Origin: Burkholderiaceae bacterium
GTDB lineage: Bacteria; Pseudomonadota; Gammaproteobacteria; Burkholderiales; Burkholderiaceae
Reading direction: 5' to 3'
Assembly (NCBI GenBank): GCA_017998575.1
Contig: JAGOCV010000189.1
Coordinates: 1-7,778, forward strand
Length of the DNA: 7,778 nucleotides
Within the stretch, counting starts at the first letter, position 1. Each line of letters begins with the position of its first letter. The notes below the pieces were generated by a model, which was not told where the DNA came from, made no database searches, and saw only the letters and a program-made list of their open reading frames with translations. Positions 1 to 6,390 of this stretch are shown in pieces. The position numbers were made by a program, and so were the translations under genes.

Positions 1-761
1 GCCATGGCGGACATGGCCAGGCGCTCGCCGTTGAAGTTGCCCATGATCATGCGAAAGCCCGCGCCCTCGGCGCCGAGGCGATAACGCACGGGCACGCGCA
101 CGCCCCCGAAGCGCAGGTGCGCGGTGTCCGAGCACAGCCAGCCCATTTTCTCCAGCCGTGTTCGCGAGACACCGGGCGCGTCGCAGGGCACCACGATCAT
201 GGAGATGCCGCTCGCGCCCTTGCTTTTCGCATCGGTGCGCACGGCGAGGGTGATCCAGTCGCAGCGCATGCCCGAGGTGATGAAGACTTTCTCACCATCG
301 ATGACGTAGTCGTCGCCGTCGAGCCGTGCGGTGGTGCGCAGCGCGGCCACGTCGGAGCCGCCGCCGGGTTCGGTGATGCCCAGGGCCGCGATCTTCTCGC
401 CGCGCAGCACGGGCGCAATCACCTCCTGCTGCAGCTCGGGCGCGCCGTGCGCGAGCACGGGCGGCAAGCCGATGTTGTGGGTGAACAGGCTGGCCATCAC
501 ACCACCGCTGCCGCCATGACGCGCCAGCGTGCGCGACATGGCGTTGCGCGCGCTCCAGGGCGCGGGCGTGCCCCCGAGGTGCTCGGGATAGCCCAGGCCG
601 AGCAGGCCGAGTTCGGCAGCCTCGCGGTGCAGCGAGCGCGGCAGTTCGCCCGCCTCTTCCCAGGCGGGTACGTGGGGCGCGATCGCCTGGGTGGCGAAGC
701 GCTGCACGGTGTCGACGAGGGCAGCGCGGTCCTCGGCGGTGAAGGTGTGGTCAGCGTTCAT
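1..761 (-). CDS. Acyl-CoA dehydrogenase, second copy in the operon (3' end beyond the window)
   Basis: This encodes a flavin-dependent acyl-CoA dehydrogenase that should introduce the alpha-beta double bond into a CoA thioester in the cytoplasm. The first 253 residues are visible. The N-terminal helical domain spans about 1-120, the FAD/substrate motif ITEPGGGSDV lies at 129-138, and the middle beta domain runs to about 230. The helix carrying GERL follows, where Glu246 lines up with the catalytic Glu of isovaleryl-CoA dehydrogenase. About 130 C-terminal residues are missing because the window ends. The ATG at 761 overlaps the stop of the upstream alpha-subunit gene as ATGA. No clear Shine-Dalgarno precedes it, so translation is probably coupled. 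It is clearly different from the other dehydrogenase in this operon, so it is not a recent duplicate. Its substrate is unknown. Pseudomonas aeruginosa is reported to use a second, unlinked dehydrogenase (PA1535) for citronellol, so a role in the same pathway is plausible. Confidence 0.9.
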   Translation of the reverse strand, partial: MNADHTFTAEDRAALVDTVQRFATQAIAPHVPAWEEAGELPRSLHREAAELGLLGLGYPEHLGGTPAPWSARNAMSRTLARHGGSGGVMASLFTHNIGLPPVLAHGAPELQQEVIAPVLRGEKIAALGITEPGGGSDVAALRTTARLDGDDYVIDGEKVFITSGMRCDWITLAVRTDAKSKGASGISMIVVPCDAPGVSRTRLEKMGWLCSDTAHLRFGGVRVPVRYRLGAEGAGFRMIMGNFNGERLAMSAM

Positions 762-2674
762 GCGGCAAAGGTCACCAGCAATTGCCCGGGCGCGACCTGC
801 TGCCCTGCCGCCACCGAGAGCGCTTCCACGGTGACGTCGCGCGGTGCGGCCAGGGTGTGTTCGAGCTTCATGGATTCGATGACCAGCAACGGCTCGCCCC
901 GGGCGATGCTCGCGCCCGGTTGCGCGTGCACGGCGATGAGCTTGCCGTTGAAGGGTGCGCGCAGCTCGCGCGCGGCGGACGCACCCCCGGCGCGCTCGCG
1001 CGGTGCGAGGCTGAGATCGGTGAGCGCGAGGGTGTGCGCGCCGGCCTGCACCTGCCAGTGGCCCGCGCCCAGCGGCGCGGCAGTCACCGGCCAGGTGACG
1101 CCGTCGATGACCACATGCCCCGGGGCCACGCGGGCCGCGAGCGTGCGCTCGCCCCAGCTCACGCGCAAGGCGCCCTGCCCTTGTTCTTGCACGGCGAGGT
1201 CCAGCGCCTGGTCGCCGTGCGCCCAGCGCAGCGGGCGGGCAAAGGGACAGGGCAAGGCGGCAGCTGGCGCCTGCCCTGCGAACACGGCGGCCAGCACGCC
1301 GGCCAGCACCGCATCGGGCGGGGGCAGCAGCATGGCGCGCACGGTGTCGCCCTCTTCGGCCAGGAAGGGGATGAGCGCACCGCCTTCGTGGAACACGGGG
1401 TGGCGCAGGCAGGCGGCGAGGAAGGCGCGGTTGGTGGGCAGGCCCAGCACCTGGGTCTGGTCCAGCGCATGGGCGAGCCGGTCGATCGCCTCCCGGCGCG
1501 TGGGCGCGTGGGCGATGAGCTTGCCGAGCATGGCGTCGTAGTGCGGGCTGACCTCGCTGCCGGTTCCCAGCGCGTGATCAAAGCGCAGGCCAGCCGGCAG
1601 GGGCGGCTCGGCGAAGTGATGCACGCGGCCGGTGTGCGGGGTATGGTGCTCGTCTTCGGCGCACAGGCGCACCTCGATAGCGTGGCCATGGAAAGTGATC
1701 GCGTCCTGCGACAGCGGCAGGCGCTCGCCGCGCGCGATGCGCAGCTGCCATTCCACCAGGTCCAGCCCGGTGAGGGCTTCGGTCACGGGGTGCTCCACCT
1801 GCAGGCGGGTGTTCATCTCCATCAAGAAGAATTCGTGCCCGTCCATCAGGAACTCCACCGTGCCCGCGCCCACGTAGCCGGCGGCCTGCGCCAGCGCCAC
1901 CGCGCAGCGGCCGAGTTGGTCGCGCAGCTCGGGCGAGACGGCCGGACTCGGTGCTTCCTCGATGATCTTCTGGTGCCGGCGCTGCACCGAGCAGTCGCGC
2001 TCGCCCAGGTGCACGCCGTGGCCGTGCGCGTCGGCGAACACCTGCACCTCCACGTGCCTTGGCCTCAACAGGGCGCGCTCGATCAGCAGGTCGCCGTTGG
2101 CAAAACCCGCCAGCGCTTCCGAGCGCGCGCCCTTCAGCGCAGGCAGCAACTGCGCGGCCTCGTGCACCAGGCGCATGCCGCGCCCGCCACCGCCGGCCAC
2201 GGCCTTCACCATCAGCGGAAAACCCACCCGCTGCGCCTCGGTCAAAAAGGTCTCGTCGCGCTGGTCGTCGCCGAAGTAGCCCGGCAGGCAGGGCACGCCA
2301 TGTTGCACGGCCAGCGCCTTGGCGGCGGACTTGCTGCCCAGCGCGCGGATGGCCGCCGGCGGCGGGCCGACCCAGGTGAGGCCGGCGTCGATCACGGCCT
2401 GCGCGAAGTCGGCGTTCTCGCTCAGGAAACCGTAGCCGGGGTGCACGGCGTCGGCACCGGTGGCCACGGCGGCGTCCAGCAGGCGGTCCACGCGCAGGTA
2501 GGAGTCGGCCGAGGCCGCGCCGCCGAGCGCGTAGGCGCTGGTGGCTTCGCGCACATGCAGGGCGTTGGCATCGGGCTCGGAGAACACGGCCACGGTCTCG
2601 ATGCCCATGGCGTGCGCGGTGCGGATGACGCGGCGGGCGATCTCGCCGCGGTTGGCGATGAGCAATCGTTTCAT
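758..2674 (-). CDS. atuF: Geranyl-CoA carboxylase alpha subunit (biotin carboxylase + biotin carrier), AtuF-like
   Basis: This 638-residue protein carboxylates its own biotin using ATP and bicarbonate, then hands the carboxyl group to the beta subunit. The biotin carboxylase domain covers about 1-445 and starts with RLLIANRGEIA. The ATP-grasp glycine loop GGGGRG is at 161-166, the bicarbonate-binding region RRHQKIIEEAP at 232-242 and the metal/catalytic segment EMNTRLQVEHP at 286-296. Arg336 matches Arg338 of E. coli biotin carboxylase. A linker or beta-interaction domain follows at about 450-560, then the biotin carrier domain with ESMKLEH at 600-606 and biotinyl Lys603. Length and layout fit alpha subunits of methylcrotonyl/geranyl-CoA carboxylases. 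The ATG at 2674 overlaps the hydratase stop (ATGA), with GAGGG at 2681-2685 seven bases upstream. The frame stays open upstream to about 3064, but homology begins at this Met. Assignment to geranyl-CoA rests on the gene order and the beta subunit; from this sequence alone methylcrotonyl-CoA carboxylase would be possible. Confidence 0.88.
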   Translation of the reverse strand: MKRLLIANRGEIARRVIRTAHAMGIETVAVFSEPDANALHVREATSAYALGGAASADSYLRVDRLLDAAVATGADAVHPGYGFLSENADFAQAVIDAGLTWVGPPPAAIRALGSKSAAKALAVQHGVPCLPGYFGDDQRDETFLTEAQRVGFPLMVKAVAGGGGRGMRLVHEAAQLLPALKGARSEALAGFANGDLLIERALLRPRHVEVQVFADAHGHGVHLGERDCSVQRRHQKIIEEAPSPAVSPELRDQLGRCAVALAQAAGYVGAGTVEFLMDGHEFFLMEMNTRLQVEHPVTEALTGLDLVEWQLRIARGERLPLSQDAITFHGHAIEVRLCAEDEHHTPHTGRVHHFAEPPLPAGLRFDHALGTGSEVSPHYDAMLGKLIAHAPTRREAIDRLAHALDQTQVLGLPTNRAFLAACLRHPVFHEGGALIPFLAEEGDTVRAMLLPPPDAVLAGVLAAVFAGQAPAAALPCPFARPLRWAHGDQALDLAVQEQGQGALRVSWGERTLAARVAPGHVVIDGVTWPVTAAPLGAGHWQVQAGAHTLALTDLSLAPRERAGGASAARELRAPFNGKLIAVHAQPGASIARGEPLLVIESMKLEHTLAAPRDVTVEALSVAAGQQVAPGQLLVTFAA

Positions 2675-3561
2675 GGCTTGCCCTCGGGCGATCCGGCGCC
2701 GGGCCGCCCCAAGCCGGATCCGCCCCCTTGGGGGGCAGCGACCCGCGCAGCGGTGGAGCGTGGGGGCCCGTCCATCCAGGGGGCAGGTTGCTTTTTCGCG
2801 AAGGCACTCAGGCCGCCGGCGGCCTCGGGACCCCGTAAGGCGCTGGCGAAGGCGATGGCGGCTTCGTCGCGCAGGTCGGGCACCTCGCCGCGCAGGCGCT
2901 GCAGCAGTCGCTTGGTGCTGGCCACGGCGCCCGGCGCGGCGCGTTTCATGGCCTGCACGCGTTCGGGCAGCGCGGCGGCCAGCGCGCCGTCGGCCACCAC
3001 CTCGTCCACCAGGCCGAGCGCCTGCGCATCGGCCGCGTGGTATATCCGGCCTTGCAACAGACACTGGCGCGCGGCCGCATCACCCAGGCGTTGCCACACG
3101 AAGGGCGCGATCTGCGCGGGCGGCAGGCCCAGCGTCACCTCGGGCGTGGCAAAGCTGGAGCCCTCGGTGGCGATGACGTGGTCCGCGCAGCACAGCAGAC
3201 CGAAGCCACCGCCCATCGCCGGCCCGTCCACCGCGCACACCAGCAGCTGCGGCAAGGCGCAGAGCGCGTGCAGCACGTCGCCGAAACCCCGGTTCAGCGC
3301 GATCAGCGGGTCGTCCTCGCCCGGCTGCAGCGGCTGGCCGATGGCGCTGGCGAAACTGCCCAGACTGCCGCCGGCGCTGAAGGCCCCCGGTGCACCGGTG
3401 AGGATCACCACGCGCAGCGTGGAATCCTGCTGCGCGCGCAGCGTGGCCTCGTAGAGGCCGAGCACCATCGCATCGCTCAGGGCATTGCGCGTGGCCGGGT
3501 CGTTGAGCGTCCAGCGCTCCACGTTGCCCGCGCGCTCCACCAGAAAGGCCGCGCCGCTCAC
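2671..3561 (-). CDS. atuE: Enoyl-CoA hydratase, AtuE-like (isohexenylglutaconyl-CoA hydratase), with repeat-encoded C-terminal tail
   Basis: This is a crotonase-fold hydratase, expected to add water to the glutaconyl-type CoA product of the carboxylase. It has 296 residues. The oxyanion-hole segments are FSAGGSL (61-67) and AMGGGFGL (115-122), followed by FATPEVTLGLPPAQIAPFV (137-155). Glu141 matches Glu164 of rat crotonase, while the position of Glu144 is Gly121. The GGGFGL and PAQIAPFV pattern resembles AtuE as I remember it. The normal fold ends at about Trp262-Gly265. Residues 266-296 are a Gly/Pro/Ala/Arg-rich tail encoded by a palindromic repeat. The GTG start at 3561 overlaps the upstream dehydrogenase stop as GTGA, and the stop overlaps the alpha-subunit start as ATGA. 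The frame is open upstream to 3981, but that part is a shadow of the dehydrogenase. Methylglutaconyl-CoA hydratase is the main alternative function. Confidence 0.82.
   Translation of the reverse strand: MSGAAFLVERAGNVERWTLNDPATRNALSDAMVLGLYEATLRAQQDSTLRVVILTGAPGAFSAGGSLGSFASAIGQPLQPGEDDPLIALNRGFGDVLHALCALPQLLVCAVDGPAMGGGFGLLCCADHVIATEGSSFATPEVTLGLPPAQIAPFVWQRLGDAAARQCLLQGRIYHAADAQALGLVDEVVADGALAAALPERVQAMKRAAPGAVASTKRLLQRLRGEVPDLRDEAAIAFASALRGPEAAGGLSAFAKKQPAPWMDGPPRSTAARVAAPQGGGSGLGRPGAGSPEGKP
2690..2769. repeat. REP-like palindromic repeat inside the 3' end of the hydratase gene
   Basis: Two adjacent GC-rich dyads are visible. GATCCGGC (2690-2697) and GCCGGATC (2713-2720) form a perfect 8-base inverted repeat around a 15-base loop. 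Next, GCCCCC (2722-2727) can pair either locally with GGGGGC (2731-2736) or with GGGGGC (2762-2767). In the second case it encloses a small stem, CCGC (2743-2746) with GCGG (2750-2753). The block with CCCCCTTGGGGGG followed by CAGCG and GTGGGGGCC looks like a short intergenic repeat I remember from Comamonadaceae genomes; that recognition is from memory. Here it is coding. It supplies most of the last 31 codons of the hydratase, and in the mRNA it lies just before the alpha-subunit start, where it could affect message stability or translation. Confidence 0.65.
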
Positions 3562-4730
3562 TTTGCCGGCCTTTTGGCGATGCCCATGATCTTGCTCAGG
3601 ATGCCCATCATCACCTCGTCGGCGCCGCCGCCGATGGAGGCCAGGCGCCCGTCGCGGTACATGCGCGAGACCTTGTTCTCCCAGGTGAAGCCCATGCCGC
3701 CCCAGAACTGCAGGCAGGTGTCGGGCACGATGCGGTTGAGCCGGCCGGCCTTGAGCTTGGCCATGGTGGCCCACTCGGTCACGTCCTCGCCGGCCACGTA
3801 GTGCTCCACCGCCAGGTAGGTGAGCGCGCGCAGGCTTTCCACCTCGGTCTTGAGCTCGGCCAGCTTGAACTGCACCCACTGCTGGTCGGCCAGGCTGCTG
3901 CCGAAGAGCTTGCGGTCCTGCGCCCACTCCACCGTCCAGCCGATGCAGTTGGTCAGGCTCTGCAGCGTGCTGGCCGCGCACCAGAGGCGCTCTTCCTGGA
4001 ATTGCTGCATCTGGTAGATGAAGCCAGAGCCCTCGGTGCCGATCAGGTTGCGCTGCGGCACGCGCACCTCGTCGAAGTAGATCAGGCCGGTGTCGCTGCT
4101 GTTCATGCCGATCTTCTTGATCTTCTGCGCGACCTCGATGCCCTTGACCAGCTGGCCGTTCTCGCGCATGCGCACCATCACCAGGCTCTTGTTCTTGTGC
4201 GCAGGTCCGTCACCGGTGTTGACCAGCATGCACATCCAGTCGGCCTGCAGGCTGTTGGTGATCCACATCTTCTGGCCGCTGATGAGGTAGTCATCGCCGT
4301 CCTTGCGCGCCACGCTCTTGATGGCCGACACATCGCTGCCCGCGCCCGGCTCGCTCACGCCGATGCAGCCGACCAGGTCGCCCGCGATCGACGGCGCGAG
4401 GAATTCGCGCTTGAGCTCTTCGCTGCCGAAGCGCGCGAGCGCGGGTGTGGCCATGTCGGTCTGCACGCCGATGGCCATGGGCACGCCGCCGCAGTGGATG
4501 TGGCCCAGGGTCTCGGCCATGGCCATGCTGTAGCTGTAGTCCAGCCCCGCGCCGCCGTAGGCTTCGGGCTTGGTCAGGCCCAGCAGGCCCAGGTTGCCCA
4601 GGCCCTTGAAGATCTCGTGCGCGGGCATCATCTCGGCCGCTTCCCATTCGTCCACGTGCGGATTGATGTGCTCGTCGATGTACCTCTTCAAGGTCTTCTG
4701 CACTTCGCGGTGTTCGTGGCTGAGCTGCAT
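3558..4730 (-). CDS. atuD: Acyl-CoA dehydrogenase, AtuD-like (citronellyl-CoA dehydrogenase)
   Basis: This complete 390-residue flavoprotein is predicted to oxidise citronellyl-CoA to geranyl-CoA, passing electrons to electron-transfer flavoprotein. The N-terminal helical domain covers about 1-120. The FAD/acyl-CoA motif VSEPGAGSD is at 125-133, with MWITN at 155-159. The middle beta domain runs to about 235 and the C-terminal helical domain contains QFWGGMGF (341-348) and MYRDGRLASIGGGADE (357-372). Gly368 occupies the place of the MCAD catalytic Glu376. Glu247 in EERL aligns with the catalytic Glu254 of isovaleryl-CoA dehydrogenase, as expected for enzymes acting on 3-methyl-branched substrates. 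The ATG at 4730 has GGAG at 4739-4742, eight bases upstream. The gene lies 45 bases after the beta-subunit gene and overlaps the hydratase gene by four bases. The citronellyl-CoA specificity is inferred from the order C-D-E-F; isovaleryl-CoA-like substrates are the alternative. Confidence 0.87.
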   Translation of the reverse strand: MQLSHEHREVQKTLKRYIDEHINPHVDEWEAAEMMPAHEIFKGLGNLGLLGLTKPEAYGGAGLDYSYSMAMAETLGHIHCGGVPMAIGVQTDMATPALARFGSEELKREFLAPSIAGDLVGCIGVSEPGAGSDVSAIKSVARKDGDDYLISGQKMWITNSLQADWMCMLVNTGDGPAHKNKSLVMVRMRENGQLVKGIEVAQKIKKIGMNSSDTGLIYFDEVRVPQRNLIGTEGSGFIYQMQQFQEERLWCAASTLQSLTNCIGWTVEWAQDRKLFGSSLADQQWVQFKLAELKTEVESLRALTYLAVEHYVAGEDVTEWATMAKLKAGRLNRIVPDTCLQFWGGMGFTWENKVSRMYRDGRLASIGGGADEVMMGILSKIMGIAKRPAK

Positions 4731-4775
4731 GGTCTTGTCTCCGTCGTTGGTTTTGAATGGGGAAGAGGTCGGTGG
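4731..4775 (-). promoter_or_regulatory. Only intergenic gap in the window; holds the ribosome-binding site of the AtuD-like gene
   Basis: These 45 bases separate the beta-subunit stop (TAG at 4778-4776) from the dehydrogenase start at 4730. GGAG at 4739-4742, spaced eight bases from the ATG, is a good Shine-Dalgarno. I see no terminator-like hairpin with a T run and no convincing -35/-10 pair. The gap is slightly A-richer than its surroundings on the coding strand, as expected for a ribosome-loading site. This is the one internal place where translation restarts without an overlap or near-overlap. Confidence 0.7.
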
Positions 4776-6380
4776 CTACATGCGCGCCACGCCGAACGAG
4801 GTGCGCCGGGGTTCGCGCGCGGCGGCCTCGGCACAGGTGTCCAGGCAGAAGGCGAGCACGGCGCGGGTGTCGCGCGGGTCGATCACGCCATCGTCGAGCA
4901 CCAGGCCACTGGTGTGGAAGGCATCGGCCTGGCTCTCGAACACGTGGACGATCTGGTCGAACTGGGCCTGCATCTGCGCCGGGTCGGGCGTGATGCCTTT
5001 GCGCGCCATGCCGGCCTCGGCCACGATCTGCATGGTGCGCGCGGCCTGCTCGCCGCCCATCACGGCCGTCTTCGCCTGCGGCCAGCTGAAGAGGAAACGC
5101 GGCGAATAGCCGCGCCCGCACATGCCGTAGTTGCCCGCGCCGAAGGAGGCGCCGCACTGGATGGTGATCTGCGGCACGCTGGCGTTGGTCACGGCCTGGA
5201 TCATCTTGCTGCCGTGCTTGATCATGCCGCCCTGCTCGCTGTCCTTGCCCACCATGTAGCCGGTGGTGTTCTGCAGGTAGATGAGAGGGTGACCGAGCTG
5301 GCACATCCACTGGATGAAGTGCGTGGCCTTGTTCGCACCGGCCACGTCGATCGGGCCGTTGTTGCTGATGAGGCCGACCTCGTGGCCGCCGATGCGCGCC
5401 TGCACGCACAGCGTGGCGGCGCCATACAGCGCCTTGAATTCGAGCAGATCCGATCCATCAACGATGCGCGCCATGACCTCGCGCATGTCCACCGGCTCGC
5501 GGTGGTGCGCGGGCATGAGGCCCAGCAGATCGTCGCGCTCGAACACCGGCTCAGGCGCGGGCGCGGCCGGCACGCCCCGCCAGCCGATGCGCTGCATCAG
5601 ATCGCGCGCGATGCCCAGCGCCTGCCGGTCGTCCTCGGCCAGGTGCTCGCCCAGGCCCGACACACCGGTGTGCATCTCGGCCCCACCGAGCTCCTCCTCC
5701 GTCGCCACCTCGCCCGTGGCCGCCAGCAGCAGCGGCGGCCCGGCCAGGAAGGCCCGCGAGCGCCCCCGGACCATGATGACGATGTCGCTCAGCCCCGGCA
5801 TGTAGGCACCACCTGCCGTGCCCGAGCCGTGCTGCACGGTGATGACGGGAATGCCCGCGGCCGAGAGCCGCGCCAGGTTGCGGAACAGCGAGCCGCCGAG
5901 CACGAAACCCTCCACCTTGTACTGGGTGAGGTTGGCGCCTGCGCTCTCCACCAGGTGCACGAAGGGCAGCTTGTTTTCCAGCGCGATCTCCTGCACGCGC
6001 AGGATCTTCTCCAGCCCGCGCGCCTGGATCGCGCCCGCGTCGATGCCCGAATCGCTGGCCACCACCATGCAGCGCACGCCGCCGATGAAGCCCATGCCCG
6101 CGACCATGCCGCCGCCGGGCACGGACTTCCCGGGGTCTTTCGTGTCCTGCAGGTAGCCGGCCAGGGAGCACAGCGGCACATAGGGCGCGCCCGGATCCAG
6201 CAGCAGGGCCACGCGCTCGCGCGGCAGCAGCTGGCCGCGCTTGTCGAACACAGGCTTGGATTTCGCGGACGTCATCGCGGCACGGTCTTCGAGCGCGCGC
6301 AGCTGGGCGATGCGCGCCAGCATGGCTTCGCGCCTTTGCAGGGCCTGCGGACTCTGGGGGTTGAATGACGACTCAAACAT
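4776..6380 (-). CDS. atuC: Geranyl-CoA carboxylase beta (carboxyltransferase) subunit, AtuC-like
   Basis: This 534-residue carboxyltransferase moves CO2 from carboxybiotin to the 3-methyl branch of an alpha-beta unsaturated acyl-CoA, giving isohexenylglutaconyl-CoA if the substrate is geranyl-CoA. Its two crotonase-like domains are an N domain (about 30-280) with SGIDAGAIQARGLEKILRV (111-129) and the oxyanion segment GSGTAGGAYMPG (185-196), and a C domain (about 285-534) with SNNGPIDVAGANKATHFI (339-356) and GASFGAGNYGMCGRGYSPRF (410-429). Size and motifs fit the methylcrotonyl/geranyl class, not propionyl-CoA carboxylase. Gly162-Gly163 lie where methylcrotonyl-CoA carboxylases read Phe-Gly; this Phe-to-Gly change is the reported basis of the larger geranyl-CoA pocket. 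FLFSWP (429-434) also looks geranyl-type. The ATG at 6380 lies two bases after the SDR stop, with AGGA at 6390-6393 nine bases upstream. It should assemble with the downstream alpha subunit as an alpha6-beta6 complex. Confidence 0.9.
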   Translation of the reverse strand: MFESSFNPQSPQALQRREAMLARIAQLRALEDRAAMTSAKSKPVFDKRGQLLPRERVALLLDPGAPYVPLCSLAGYLQDTKDPGKSVPGGGMVAGMGFIGGVRCMVVASDSGIDAGAIQARGLEKILRVQEIALENKLPFVHLVESAGANLTQYKVEGFVLGGSLFRNLARLSAAGIPVITVQHGSGTAGGAYMPGLSDIVIMVRGRSRAFLAGPPLLLAATGEVATEEELGGAEMHTGVSGLGEHLAEDDRQALGIARDLMQRIGWRGVPAAPAPEPVFERDDLLGLMPAHHREPVDMREVMARIVDGSDLLEFKALYGAATLCVQARIGGHEVGLISNNGPIDVAGANKATHFIQWMCQLGHPLIYLQNTTGYMVGKDSEQGGMIKHGSKMIQAVTNASVPQITIQCGASFGAGNYGMCGRGYSPRFLFSWPQAKTAVMGGEQAARTMQIVAEAGMARKGITPDPAQMQAQFDQIVHVFESQADAFHTSGLVLDDGVIDPRDTRAVLAFCLDTCAEAAAREPRRTSFGVARM

Positions 6381-6390
6381 CTTCAAACAT
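6371..6390 (-). repeat. Imperfect 10-base tandem duplication at the SDR stop / beta-subunit start
   Basis: Read on the coding strand, ATGTTTGAAG (6390-6381) is followed directly by ATGTTTGAGT (6380-6371), identical over the first eight bases. The first copy contains the SDR stop TGA (6385-6383) and the second contains the beta-subunit ATG. The ATG of the first copy opens only a five-codon frame and has no spaced Shine-Dalgarno. The ATG at 6380 has AGGA at the correct distance, which decides the start. Confidence 0.7.

Noticed and set aside
782..3454. Plus-strand open frame of 890 codons
   Set aside because: It lies antisense to the alpha-subunit and hydratase genes, shows no recognisable domain, and is rich in His/Arg/Gln/Ala as expected for the complement of a high-GC coding strand.
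2671..3981. Upstream extension of the hydratase to 436 residues, and similar extensions of the alpha subunit to 3064, the beta subunit to 6875 and the SDR to 7549
   Set aside because: The added parts overlap the conserved ends of the upstream genes in another frame and have no homology. Starts at 3561, 2674, 6380 and 7279 fit family N-termini, overlaps and ribosome-binding sites.
3801..6368. Plus-strand open frame of 855 codons
   Set aside because: It is antisense to the AtuD-like and AtuC-like genes, both of which have full conserved motifs. The His/Ala/Arg/Leu-rich composition is a codon-bias shadow.
758..6380. Leucine degradation (liu) cluster
   Set aside because: The order beta-dehydrogenase-hydratase-alpha, the TetR instead of MerR regulator, the absence of an HMG-CoA lyase in the visible part, and Gly162 in the beta subunit all fit atu better. 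It cannot be excluded without assays.
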